Notes: generated by a model from the sequence alone, not told the origin. 39,587 nt of DNA from Bacillota bacterium (GCA_023453025.1 JAEXUD010000026.1:1-39587), one strand, 5' to 3'. Numbered from the stretch's first letter, positions 17,468-25,512 are shown. Translations and numbers: made by a program.

Positions 17468-17850
17468 TAGTCCTCACTCCCTTTTACCTTTTTTATTAAA
17501 CTTATAATTTCATCTAGCGAAATTCCTATTTTTGCTGCTTCCAAAACCATGGGCAAGACATACTCATCCGAAAAGGCATCTTTTCTTTTTTTCATGAGCT
17601 TGTTTTTCGCTCCTTCGGCTACAAACATTCCTATTCCGCGTTTTTTGTACAGTATGCCCTCGTCCACAAGCTGATTGACCCCCTTTGTGACAGTTGCATG
17701 ATTTATTTTGTAAAAGCCGGACAGTTGGTTTGTTGACGGAGCCTGGTCTCCTTCTTTAAGCTGATTGTTAACTATCTGATCTTCTATAATTTCCCTAACC
17801 TGAATAAAAATCGGTTTATCATTGTCAAGACCCATATTCAAAAGACTCAC
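17467..17850 (-). CDS. GntR-family repressor, YtrA subfamily
   Basis: The 127-residue regulator has an N-terminal winged helix (QVREIIEDQIVNNQLKEGDQ...PSTNQLSGFYKINHATVTKGVNQL, residues ~18-62) followed by EGILYKKRGIGMFV. It has only a short helical C-terminal part, as in the small YtrA group rather than the larger FadR/HutC groups. Start choice is uncertain: GTG at 17850 sits too close to AAGGGAG, TTG at 17841 has the best spacing, and ATG at 17835 is also possible. The palindrome overlapping the promoter upstream is the expected autoregulatory operator. It probably represses its own ABC operon until an envelope-active compound is sensed. Confidence 0.88.
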   Translation of the reverse strand: MSLLNMGLDNDKPIFIQVREIIEDQIVNNQLKEGDQAPSTNQLSGFYKINHATVTKGVNQLVDEGILYKKRGIGMFVAEGAKNKLMKKRKDAFSDEYVLPMVLEAAKIGISLDEIISLIKKVKGSED

Positions 17851-17867
17851 TCCCTTCCTCGAGTTTG

Positions 17868-17895
17868 ATGGTTATATACTTGTGTGTATAACCAT
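17868..17895 (-). promoter_or_regulatory. Predicted GntR operator (palindrome)
   Basis: ATGGTTATA (17868-17876) and TATAACCAT (17887-17895) form a perfect 9-bp inverted repeat with a 10-bp spacer. The centres are about two helical turns apart, suitable for a dimeric winged-helix repressor. The right arm covers the -10 box, so binding would block transcription. Confidence 0.7.
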
Positions 17896-17919
17896 ATCAC
17901 CTATAGTTGTGTTTGTCAA
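17891..17919 (-). promoter_or_regulatory. SigA-type promoter of the GntR-ABC operon
   Basis: On the minus strand TTGACA (17914-17919) is followed after exactly 17 bp by TATGGT (17891-17896). This is a consensus -35 and a plausible -10, placed 40-50 nt before the regulator start and overlapping the operator palindrome. Confidence 0.75.
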
Positions 17920-18125
17920 TATATTTTTTAAAAAAACCTAAAATAAAAAGACGTTCCTCAAAAATCCAAAGGTCCGCCATACTATATTTTTATATATTCG
18001 CATTAATAAATATCAGTTTTTTTGCTAAGTCTTGCTTCTGTTGAAATTAAATGATATCTCATCATTTTAACCATTATTATAAATAAATCTGCTTTTCGTG
18101 CCCTTTAAATTATCAAGTTTTACAA

Positions 18126-18710
18126 TTATATTCCAGCACTACTCAAATCCACCTTCTCGGTAATATCTTCTCCTTCAGAATTGTAAATTCTAAGATTTCC
18201 CAAATCCAAATGATTTTCTTCTATATGCCTGTCAATTTCCGTATAAACAAAAAAGCGTGTTTTTTCAGGAATGTCTAAACCATAAGTAAATCCATCTAAG
18301 GTGAATGTAATGCTTGCTATCTCCAAGCTGGTATTTCTTCCGCCATACAGTAAATATTTTTTCCCTTCACTTTCTATAATTCCGTCTCTGAAATTGCTGT
18401 CTCCATAACCAAGCCTTTCAATCTTAAATCGTCCGGTAATGCTTTGTTCTAAAACCACATTGCCTATATCCTCGTCGATTTCAATCAGCATATATTTGCG
18501 TTTCCCTAAGATTACGGAATCATGTATTTTTATGACGGGAGAATATTCAACGCTGTATCCCCGGTTATAAAAATCTTTTATGTACTCTTCTAAATTAGCC
18601 AAATCGGCTTCAATAGGAAAAGATAAATGATAAATAACAGCCATTACGATCAGCAACAGGACAGCTAACCCGCCTATCCTCCAAGATGTAATTCTATATT
18701 TATAGCGCAT
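18126..18710 (-). CDS. Membrane-anchored protein of unknown function
   Basis: The 194-residue protein has one N-terminal hydrophobic helix (residues 13-30) followed by an extracytoplasmic domain with alternating short strands (YMLIEIDEDIGNVVLEQ, KYLLYGG, FFVYTEIDRHIEEN). I recognise no family motif. There is no Cys at a lipobox position, so it should be a membrane-tethered rather than lipid-anchored protein. A good GGGAGGG lies upstream of the ATG. It is flanked by about 275 nt of gene-free DNA on the right (17851-18125, which includes the GntR promoter) and stands alone. Hypothetical proteins of this shape are common in spore formers. Confidence 0.65.
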   Translation of the reverse strand: MRYKYRITSWRIGGLAVLLLIVMAVIYHLSFPIEADLANLEEYIKDFYNRGYSVEYSPVIKIHDSVILGKRKYMLIEIDEDIGNVVLEQSITGRFKIERLGYGDSNFRDGIIESEGKKYLLYGGRNTSLEIASITFTLDGFTYGLDIPEKTRFFVYTEIDRHIEENHLDLGNLRIYNSEGEDITEKVDLSSAGI

Positions 18711-18816
18711 TGCATGCCCTCCCTACAGCTTTGAATTTGTAATATATATATTATAACAGATTTCACTAATTAAATAAGTTTTATCAGGAATTCTTTCGTT
18801 GATGTATTATTATCAC

Positions 18817-19182
18817 TCAAACGCTCGTCTCTTGCACTAAAGGAATATCACTTGTATCGTACATTACTTTTGCATGATTTGTTTTTATAAGTTCTTTTGA
18901 TAATAATTTCCCCGTTTTTGTATCAATGCAATTCCTATAAACTTTGCTGTTTCTATATATTTGATTATTTTCTTCAACATTGCCTAATTTTCTCCTTATG
19001 AGTGAGCTTTGTTTATATATTGTATATGGCAATAAATTATCATTTTTTTCTGTAGCAAAATTTCTTGTTAATAAGTTTTTTATATGGCGTATAATACGGC
19101 ATTTTAAAACTGATATCTTATGTGTTAATGGTGATATCTCACAAAAAAGTTTACGTCTTCCAAAAAATTCTCTATACATCAT
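18817..19182 (-). pseudogene. VanW-family protein with the central domain deleted
   Basis: Residues 9-70 (FCEISPLTHKI...DNLLPYTIYKQSSLIRRKL) match the N-terminus of VanW-type proteins (EISP...LLPY..). Residues ~73-111 (NNQIYRNSKVYRNCIDTKTG...AKVMYD) match the C-terminal end. The ~150-residue middle that normally carries the VanW core (PGETFSFW, GGGLCQ, H.H) is missing, yet the frame is kept. At 121 residues against ~270 it is very likely a non-functional in-frame deletion remnant. It begins 1 nt after the stop of the DUF4143 ATPase and has no good ribosome site. The assignment rests on recalled family motifs. Confidence 0.62.
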
Positions 19183-19183
19183 A

Positions 19184-20407
19184 TTACAGCCATGTCACAG
19201 GAATGCTTATATTTTTTTCATTAATATGAACACTTTTATCATATAAACACACAATACATCCCGTTCCTACATTTATATTTTTGATTTTGTCAAGCACAGA
19301 AAAATTCTTAATATGTTCCTTGCCCGGATTGGCGGTCTTTTTAATTTCAACAGGATATAGGGTGCCGTTTTCTTCTATCAGGATGTCAATTTCTTTGGAA
19401 TCCTTATCTCTGTAATAATAAATTGACGGCTCCAGTATTCCTGCATTATAGTAGCTTTTAAGTATCTCGGCTATAACAAAGGTTTCAAAAAATGCTCCGG
19501 ACATAGCCCCGGCTTCTATTACATCAGGAGAATTCCATTTGGTAAGATAAGCTGCAAGACCTGTATCCAGAAAATACATTTTGGGCGTTTTGACAACTCT
19601 TTTCATAATGTTGTTATAATACGGCTTTAACAAATAAACTATATTAGATGAAATCAGGACAGAAAGCCATCTATCAGCCGTGGGTACACTTATACCAACT
19701 TCATTGGCAACAGCTGTCATATTAAGCATCTGTGAGGTTCTGCTTGCCATTGATGTCATAAACCTGATAAATTTCAGTTCATCTCCCACCTTTGTGAGCT
19801 CTCTTACGTCACGCTCTATATATGTCTTTGTATAGGATCCGTAAAACATCTGCCAGTCAAGCTTATCAGCATACATAGCGGGCATCGATCCCTTATATAT
19901 AATCTCCCATATTTCCTTATAATCCGGTTTCCCGGCTGAAAGCCTTCTTCTATCCATATAATCTTCGGTCGGTATAAAAGCTTCGTTAAAATTGTCACCC
20001 CTAATTTCACGGAGAGACAACCCCAATAAATTGATTATGCCTGCTCTGCCTGCAAGGCTTTCACTGACATTTTTCATCATTTTGAATTGCTGCGAACCGG
20101 TAAGATAGAATTGACCCTTCTTTCCGTTTTCATCAGCAATCATTTTGATATAGCTGAATAGCTTCGGTGCATACTGTATCTCATCAACCATTACAGGCGG
20201 AGGTGCTGCTTTGAAGAAGCTCCCTGCTTCTTCGTTAGCATTTTGAAGCATAATAGGATCATCCAATGTCACATACGAAATATCCTTCGTGATATGTTTC
20301 AACACCGTTGTTTTACCAACCTGCCTTGCCCCCGTTACCAAGACAGCAGGAAATATTTCAGAAGCTTTTATTATAGTACTTTCTATATTTCGATTAACAT
20401 ATTTCAT
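19184..20407 (-). CDS. AAA+ ATPase with DUF4143 domain
   Basis: The protein is 407 residues long from the ATG at 20407, which is preceded by GGAGG at 5 nt; an in-frame TTG one codon earlier is less likely. Walker A is GARQVGKTTV, Walker B is PPVMVDEIQY, and sensor 1 is FYLTGSQQF. The C-terminal half is the DUF4143 region with a winged-helix-like segment (TAVANEVGISVPTADRWLSVL) and a PD-(D/E)XK-like element SKEIDILIEENGTLYPVEIKK. Such proteins are widespread orphan ATPases in anaerobes. A DNA-related or toxin-antitoxin-like role has been suggested but is not established. A repeated 13-bp motif lies upstream. Confidence 0.88.
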   Translation of the reverse strand: MKYVNRNIESTIIKASEIFPAVLVTGARQVGKTTVLKHITKDISYVTLDDPIMLQNANEEAGSFFKAAPPPVMVDEIQYAPKLFSYIKMIADENGKKGQFYLTGSQQFKMMKNVSESLAGRAGIINLLGLSLREIRGDNFNEAFIPTEDYMDRRRLSAGKPDYKEIWEIIYKGSMPAMYADKLDWQMFYGSYTKTYIERDVRELTKVGDELKFIRFMTSMASRTSQMLNMTAVANEVGISVPTADRWLSVLISSNIVYLLKPYYNNIMKRVVKTPKMYFLDTGLAAYLTKWNSPDVIEAGAMSGAFFETFVIAEILKSYYNAGILEPSIYYYRDKDSKEIDILIEENGTLYPVEIKKTANPGKEHIKNFSVLDKIKNINVGTGCIVCLYDKSVHINEKNISIPVTWL

Positions 20408-20442
20408 CAAATCCTCCGGCTAATTTAATATTTAATATTATT

Positions 20443-20535
20443 ATAACCGATATAAACAAAAATATCAAGGTTGCATATTTAATTACAGCAAAATATTTAC
20501 CCTGATTATATATTTAGAAGTGATAACCGATATAA
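20443..20535. repeat. Repeated 13-bp motif upstream of the DUF4143 ATPase
   Basis: ATAACCGATATAA occurs exactly at 20443-20455 and 20523-20535, 80 bp apart. A related inverted form, ATACGGTTGATAT, lies at about 20544-20556. All lie in the leader of the ATPase gene. The pattern suggests operator sites, perhaps for autoregulation by the ATPase's own winged-helix segment. Confidence 0.55.
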
Positions 20536-20655
20536 TGACACTAATACGGTTGATATAACAGTACTTGCAAGTATAATTAACAGCACTAAACTTAAAAAAC
20601 TTTCACCAACTTCACTTCATTTCCAAACCGCTCCCGGTTTCGGAGTGATACTATT

Positions 20656-21159
20656 TTAGCTATCTGTGCTATAATCACTTTTCGATGCTACAAACAGGTA
20701 TTCAACAAGCGCATATACGATTGGAAATATGGCAATAACAATATAGACGAGGAAGTTATTTAGTGCTGATTCAAATGCGCCGCCGTGTTCTCCAAACAAC
20801 CTTAGAAACTCAGAAACAAAGATTGGCATACCATTATTTTTATCTAAAATGTATCCAATCACAAGAAAGCAAAACACAGACAGGAGCCGAGCAGCCAATC
20901 TGTAAGCAGAAGCTTTGGAAATCATATTTCGCGAATCAAAGCGGAAATTGCCTCGGTGCATTAAAAAACAACAACCGAAAGCACTAAGCAGAGGGATTAA
21001 GATATACGGAACAGCAAGCAAAACCCACTCTATGCGCGGCCAGGGAATGAAAACCATATATATGTAAAATATGGGGCCGAATAAAATATACTGGCACATT
21101 GATGTAAGGAAAGCAAGAAATAATTTTTGCGCCGAATAATCCATATCACGTTTCTTCAT
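20656..21159 (-). CDS. Four-helix integral membrane protein, unknown
   Basis: The 167-residue protein has four predicted transmembrane helices (about residues 14-38, 43-66, 86-104 and 136-160). A basic loop RGNFRFDSRNM lies after helix 2. No enzymatic motif or known family pattern is visible. AAGGAG lies 7 nt before the ATG, so the gene looks expressed. A GC-rich hairpin around 20621-20641 lies just beyond its stop but lacks a T-run. Neighbours give no functional hint. Confidence 0.6.
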   Translation of the reverse strand: MKKRDMDYSAQKLFLAFLTSMCQYILFGPIFYIYMVFIPWPRIEWVLLAVPYILIPLLSAFGCCFLMHRGNFRFDSRNMISKASAYRLAARLLSVFCFLVIGYILDKNNGMPIFVSEFLRLFGEHGGAFESALNNFLVYIVIAIFPIVYALVEYLFVASKSDYSTDS

Positions 21160-21341
21160 GATGTTTCTCCTTTTCTATTTACCACATTATATTACGTCAT
21201 TTATTGTTTATCAATATTATATATGAAAAATCTAGATTTTAACGCATTCCGGGGATGGGGATTGGAATCCCGGGATTACCAAAAATTATTTAATTAATCT
21301 TCATGCCAAATAATCCATATGATATTTCCTTATCCTATTTC

Positions 21342-22058
21342 TCATTTGGTGAAAAAACCACTGGTGACATTGCAAGTAACAGTACCAACATTTACAACAT
21401 CAATCTTTGTTTGACATCTAAGTGTCAAGCCAGAATAGGTTTTAGGATCTATATACTTTCTATAATTATCAGTTGGATATTGAACTGTAGGACCATCAAC
21501 CCAAAATAACCCAGCAATGTCTGACGTACCGTATCGCACTTGGCGATTATTGACAGCCACGTCTAGCGTTAGCCATTCAGCTGCGGCAGCATATAACTCA
21601 TTATTTGCGCCTTGGTTGTCAATCCAATAAACATAGGCCCATGCATCAATTCCATACTGGTCCTTGTGTGACCAATCTTCTTTAGGTTCTGCGGCAACAG
21701 CAGCCACGTACATATTTGATATATCGCCGTTTTTACAAACAATTTCTCCGATTTTTTGAACCGTTGAGTTAACTTCGAGCTTGATTGCATCTTGTGCAAC
21801 ACCAGGCATCGGGCTGAAATCTGCGCTAGCAACAATACTCTCTCTGATTGAAATAGGAACGGAATAGTCAATAGCATTCTCCATAGCATCCAACATCAAA
21901 GAATCTTTATCAACCGATGCAATCAAAGAGTCGGCTTGAAGCTGAATTGATCTAGCCTCATTGACTGCACTCACGTTCGCAAAAGCAGAGGGGGCACCAA
22001 GAATCATCGTTGCGACAAGAATAGTTGCCATAATAGTCTTTTTCATGGGTGTTTTCAT
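21342..22058 (-). CDS. Secreted protein of unknown function
   Basis: The 238-residue protein has a classic signal peptide (MKTPMKKTIMATILVATMILGAPSAFA, cleavage after AFA, ~27 residues). The mature part has two regions: an N-terminal helical segment (~30-105) and a likely beta-rich segment with YGIDAWAYVYW and AAAEWLTLDVAVNNRQVRYG. Three mature-part cysteines (in VCKNG, LRCQT and VTCNV) could form a disulfide. No family is recognised. GAAGGAGAT precedes the ATG. A G/C-rich set of short inverted repeats (GGGATT/AATCCC near 21257-21275) follows the stop and may terminate transcription. It might be an exported effector, adhesin or antimicrobial; none of these is supported directly. Confidence 0.6.
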   Translation of the reverse strand: MKTPMKKTIMATILVATMILGAPSAFANVSAVNEARSIQLQADSLIASVDKDSLMLDAMENAIDYSVPISIRESIVASADFSPMPGVAQDAIKLEVNSTVQKIGEIVCKNGDISNMYVAAVAAEPKEDWSHKDQYGIDAWAYVYWIDNQGANNELYAAAAEWLTLDVAVNNRQVRYGTSDIAGLFWVDGPTVQYPTDNYRKYIDPKTYSGLTLRCQTKIDVVNVGTVTCNVTSGFFTK

Positions 22059-22281
22059 TTCTTATCTCCTTCTATTTTTTATTTTTTGTAGTTCATTTTC
22101 ACAATTCGCTTTAATTATGTGCAAATGGAATAGTCCAACGGAATCACCCCCAAAACTTCATATTATATAATCCTTGATGTCATCTTTGTGCACTCCAGCA
22201 GGAAAATATCTTGTTTATAAAATTTTTATCTTATGTTTAAAGTTTATATGCTGTTGTAATTATTCCGAACTAATATAAAAA

Positions 22282-22687
22282 TCAATTTTCAACTACATCC
22301 GAATACAAAACCGGTGCTTCGATAACATTGTTGTTATTGTCATATACAGTGGCTATGCTTTTCACCCTGTATTTGTAGCCGGAACTGACTGTAGATGTTT
22401 CATTTACAAAAGAATATATGTCTTTATCCCCATTCCAGCTATCAACTGTAATCCAACTGTTATTGACATATCTTTGCAGGTAAATTGTAATTCTTACCGT
22501 ATAACCGTCGGAACACATTGCATCACCTGTTGAACTTGCAATACCATTATTAATGTTCAAATCACATTTATGCCTCTCAAGTGCTATAAATGTCGGGCTG
22601 AATTCATACCCCTCAACTGAATTCACTGTTATGGTAAAAAACATAAGCAGTATAAAAAAATATGGACAGTATAGATAGTTTTTTCAT
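22282..22687 (-). CDS. Small secreted DUF6147-like protein, frameshifted in the signal peptide
   Basis: The start ATG at 22687 has a perfect AAAGGAGG. The first ten codons give MKKLSILSIF, then a run of seven T (22654-22660) puts the reading one base out, ending at a stop after ~22 codons. With six T the frame would continue as a good signal peptide (IFFILLMFFTITVNS) into the 120-residue open frame ending at 22282, giving about 134 residues. The mature part (YTVRITIYLQRY, SSGYKYRVKSIATVYDNNNNVIE) resembles small DUF6147-type secreted beta proteins. The gene follows a copy of the ECF-like promoter. It is either a homopolymer mutation, a slippage switch or a sequencing error. Confidence 0.65.
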
Positions 22688-22710
22688 AGATTCCTCCTTT
22701 AATAAGTTCT

Positions 22711-22746
22711 CTACTATATAAACCATTTAACTGTCCAAAGCGTTAC
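22711..22746 (-). promoter_or_regulatory. ECF-type promoter, copy A (before the small secreted protein)
   Basis: On the minus strand GTAACG (22741-22746) is followed after 16 bp by GGTTTA (22719-22724), then TATAGTAG. An A-rich block lies upstream. The same arrangement recurs at 24678, 25522 and 25935. It lies about 30 nt before the secreted-protein start. Confidence 0.7.
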
Positions 22747-22786
22747 ACTTTTTTGGGAAATAATATATTAAACTTTCTTAACAACT

Positions 22787-23518
22787 TTATCTCTTTATAC
22801 TTTCAGCAATTTTTTTTAATATTTCAACGCCTATATTGCCAGAAAGCACAAATTTATATTCCTCGTTCTGAAAAATAATCATATTACGGCTGTTATCTTT
22901 CTTCGCATATAACAGACCAAGCTGATTATTTATCAAAATTTCGTCCTTGATGCAATTTTCAGTATCTAGCTGCTCCGGACTGTTTAAAGTACTGAAAGAA
23001 TATGTTATTCTTGAATTATTATTTTTATTTAAATAAATAACGGTTCCCATACTCTCCATATTATTTTTTACAATTATTTCATAGTCATCCGGTATATATC
23101 GCGGATAATAGAAGTTTTCGAATTCCTCGATATTTTGATTCTCTGCCGGTTCAAGCCTGAACTCCGTATATTCGCCCTTATCTGTCGCAGTAAGATTCAT
23201 CATCCTGAAAAAGAAAGCATTTACTTTTCCGAATAATGGCGGGTAGAATACAAATGTCAATAATATGACTGCTGCAGATGCAGCAACGGTTTTGAAAATC
23301 AACTTATTTCTGCGGTTTCTTCGCCCTCCCTGGTAAATTTCGTTGATTTTATCATGCATGTGACTGTCAAAATAGGAAAGTCCGGGAATTTCTTTGCCGT
23401 CGTCCATAAAGGAATCAAACAGCTCCATGTCTTTATTGAATTGGATCTCCGAAGCTCTGTGAATCAAATGTTCATCCTCCGTGCTTAAAATTTCGTTGTT
23501 GTTTCTGTCCTTATTCAT
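22787..23518 (-). CDS. Anti-sigma factor, membrane-anchored, DUF4367-like
   Basis: The 243-residue protein has a ~75-residue cytoplasmic N-terminal part (helical and acidic, likely sigma-binding), one transmembrane helix (LIFKTVAASAAVILLTFVF, ~79-97) and an outside domain with YPRYIPDDYEIIVKNN and ITYSFSTLNS that resembles DUF4367. Its start overlaps the end of the ECF sigma gene by 8 nt, the classic cognate sigma/anti-sigma layout. It should hold the sigma factor at the membrane until an envelope signal arrives. There is no obvious zinc-binding HxxxCxxC motif, so it is not a ZAS-type anti-sigma. The outside domain is presumed to be the sensor. Confidence 0.8.
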   Translation of the reverse strand: MNKDRNNNEILSTEDEHLIHRASEIQFNKDMELFDSFMDDGKEIPGLSYFDSHMHDKINEIYQGGRRNRRNKLIFKTVAASAAVILLTFVFYPPLFGKVNAFFFRMMNLTATDKGEYTEFRLEPAENQNIEEFENFYYPRYIPDDYEIIVKNNMESMGTVIYLNKNNNSRITYSFSTLNSPEQLDTENCIKDEILINNQLGLLYAKKDNSRNMIIFQNEEYKFVLSGNIGVEILKKIAESIKR

Positions 23519-24059
23519 TACGGCTTCCCTCCTTTGACTTTTTTATAGAAGACTTGATTCTCAGCAGCATGACACGCACAGTGGCTGGCTTCACATCAAG
23601 CTCCTCCGCTATTTCCCTGTTGCTGTAACCCATGTATTTCATGTTTAATACCAGCTTGTATCTCGGATTATTTAATTCATCAACCAAGCTTTTAAGTTCA
23701 TCATATGAAATCTCTGACACAGCTGTTTCTTCGGCGCTGTCAACAGTTGCTGAATACTCTTCAATAGTATCCGTATCACTGTAATCATTGCGTTTATTTT
23801 TATCAAGTATTTTATAGGACGTGTTTATGACCGTTTTAACAAGATATTTTTTTATTTCATATTCCTCTGAATTAATTATTTTTTTATAATTTCTTGCTGT
23901 ATTAATAAACGCTTCTTCCACCGCATCCTCTGCTTCGTGCCAATCATTTAACTTGGAAAATGCAAGCTTGAGCATTCCTTCCCTATATTTATCATATAGG
24001 TTCAAGATGAAATCCTTTGCATGTTTATCATATATAAATGTTTTTTTCTCTTTGTCCAT
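23511..24059 (-). CDS. ECF RNA polymerase sigma factor
   Basis: The 182-residue protein has sigma region 2 (LYDKYREGMLKLAFSKLNDWHEAEDAVEEAFI, ~17-48) and region 4 with a helix-turn-helix (YKLVLNMKYMGYSNREIAEELDVKPATVRVMLLRIKSSIKK, ~131-171). The two are separated by a ~40-residue variable linker and there is no region 1 or 3, as in ECF sigmas. It lies between a second sigma-like gene and its presumed anti-sigma. Near-identical GTAACG...GGTTTA promoters precede both the operon and the secreted gene, so autoregulation by this sigma is likely. GGGAG directly precedes the ATG. Confidence 0.9.
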   Translation of the reverse strand: MDKEKKTFIYDKHAKDFILNLYDKYREGMLKLAFSKLNDWHEAEDAVEEAFINTARNYKKIINSEEYEIKKYLVKTVINTSYKILDKNKRNDYSDTDTIEEYSATVDSAEETAVSEISYDELKSLVDELNNPRYKLVLNMKYMGYSNREIAEELDVKPATVRVMLLRIKSSIKKSKEGSRNE

Positions 24060-24150
24060 CTCCCTGCCCCCGAAATTTTCTTAATTAATTTTACATTAAG
24101 GGGCAGTATTTTTCAACTGATTTAATTAGCAGGGAATCTGGAAACATATT

Positions 24151-24588
24151 CTAAAGTAAAATATGCATACCCAAATTTTGTTTAAGCTTCATACGTGCAC
24201 ATGAAAGTTCATCATTTAATTCTGTTATGTCTTTATTGATTATGTGTGCAATGTCAGATAATTGAAAGCTTAATAAATCCTTCCATATTATGATTATCCT
24301 GCTCACAGGCTTCAAACTTAAAAGAGTCTTTTGGATTTCATATGTTTTATCATTCAAATTACAGTCAAAATCAGGCACGTCAGGGCAAACATCATACTTT
24401 TTCCAAAACAGGCTGCACACTTCCAGGGCGGCAGATTTAAATATGTGATCTGATATTTTGTTATTTGTATCTATTTTGCCTGACAGTTTTAATATTGCCT
24501 GTGAGGTTAATTCACATGCTGCTTTTTTATTGCCTGTAAGCCTGAAAGCAACTGTATATATTTTTTTTAAATAAACGTTTATATTCAT
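24151..24588 (-). CDS. Degenerate sigma-70/ECF-like protein
   Basis: From the ATG at 24588 (AGGTGG 5 nt upstream) the protein is 145 residues. An earlier in-frame ATG at 24627 lacks a ribosome site. Residues 5-35 (LKKIYTVAFRLTGNKKAACELTSQAILKLSG) resemble sigma region 2. Residues 92-140 (LLSLKPVSRIIIIWKDLLSFQLSDIAHIINKDITELNDELSCARMKLKQ) resemble region 4. Both are weak matches: the acidic region-2 patch is reduced and the recognition helix is unusual. It may be a diverged second sigma, a co-sigma, or a decoy controlling the ECF sigma encoded next. It opens the sigma operon behind promoter copy B. Confidence 0.65.
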   Translation of the reverse strand: MNINVYLKKIYTVAFRLTGNKKAACELTSQAILKLSGKIDTNNKISDHIFKSAALEVCSLFWKKYDVCPDVPDFDCNLNDKTYEIQKTLLSLKPVSRIIIIWKDLLSFQLSDIAHIINKDITELNDELSCARMKLKQNLGMHILL

Positions 24589-24670
24589 AAGTACCACCTG
24601 ATAATAATTTTTCATAAAGGCATCCAAAAAAGAGCAGTAAACAATTTATAAGTCATGCTTTAAAAGCCGC

Positions 24671-24705
24671 TATTATATAAACCGTTTAACTGCCCAAAAC
24701 GTTAC
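24671..24705 (-). promoter_or_regulatory. ECF-type promoter, copy B (before the sigma operon)
   Basis: GTAACG (24700-24705), a 16-bp spacer, GGTTTA (24678-24683) and TATAATAG on the minus strand. It stands about 90 nt before the first gene of the sigma operon and shares the GCAGTTAAA core of the spacer with the other copies. Confidence 0.7.
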
Positions 24706-24879
24706 AGGTTTTTTCAGAAAATATTGTTAATTTTTTTTAACAATTAGAAACACGGTAGAATTACAGCATATTACAGCATATTTTAGGTTAAATAGCTTAT
24801 TATTATTGATAAATTATAATAACATTAAAAAGAACAAGGAGTAAATAAATTTAATCATTTGCATTTTTATAAAGTTATT

Positions 24880-24910
24880 CAGATCACCTCTTATATAAAG
24901 AAGTGATCTG
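24880..24910. terminator. Hairpin in the gap between the sigma operon and the lipoprotein gene
   Basis: CAGATCAC (24880-24887) pairs with GTGATCTG (24903-24910), with a further TCTT/AAGA inner pairing. A T-rich tract follows on the + strand. In minus-strand terms it follows the lipoprotein stop and may end that transcript, though the minus U-tract is weak. The rest of 24711-24946 has only AT-rich sequence and a short ATTACAGCAT tandem (about 24761-24780). Confidence 0.5.
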
Positions 24911-24946
24911 TTTATGTTTTTGTAATTTATAATGTGTCTTATTCAT

Positions 24947-25351
24947 TTATTCTATAATCCTATACTTTTTTACCTTCCAGATACCGGTAATCCCTTGGTC
25001 TACAGGCTGTATCAAAAATAATTCAATACTATGTTTTTTATCAGGGGTTGCTCTAAAAAACTTACCTTCATCTGACTCTTCTGTCATTTCAAGAGGAATG
25101 TCACCTTGAAGACCTAATTGTCTATCTAAAAATTCACGGGTAACTTGGCGTGGATCAACTAAACCCATTTTATGACCGTTATTAACCTGATCTTGTAAAT
25201 CTATTGCTTCGTACATATTTATTGGCACTTCAATCCATTGAGGTTCACTTTGTTTTTTTGGACTTGATTGACATCCATATAAAATTATAGTTCCAATAAT
25301 GAACAATAATAAACAATATTGATAAGTGTTATAATATTTATGTTTATACAT
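24947..25351 (-). CDS. Small predicted lipoprotein, unknown
   Basis: I start it at the ATG at 25351 because GAAGGAG lies about 9 nt upstream; the open frame extends to 25456 without a ribosome site there. The 134-residue product has a lipoprotein signal ending IILYGC (Cys at ~27), then a short domain (VPINMYEAIDLQDQVNNGHKMGL, QVTREFLDRQLGLQGDIPLEM, HSIELFLIQP). No family is recognised. It sits directly downstream of promoter copy C and its leader, in the place corresponding to the small secreted gene of the intact cluster, so it probably came under this promoter by replacement. Confidence 0.65.
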   Translation of the reverse strand: MYKHKYYNTYQYCLLLFIIGTIILYGCQSSPKKQSEPQWIEVPINMYEAIDLQDQVNNGHKMGLVDPRQVTREFLDRQLGLQGDIPLEMTEESDEGKFFRATPDKKHSIELFLIQPVDQGITGIWKVKKYRIIE

Positions 25352-25512
25352 TATGCTTAATCTCCTTCTTAAGTCAAATGTGTTTAGATGTTTCTCACAA
25401 GAGATTATTATGTAAAATTTAAGGCAAATCAGAATAATATACCTCAAGCCAAACATTTTCTAATATGGACAGTATAGATAGTTTTTTCATAGATTCCTCC
25501 TTTAATAAGTAC

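Noticed and set aside
22282..22644. Annotating the secreted protein from the internal ATG at 22644
   Set aside because: That ATG lacks a ribosome site and truncates the signal peptide. The true start signals are at 22687, one base out of frame.
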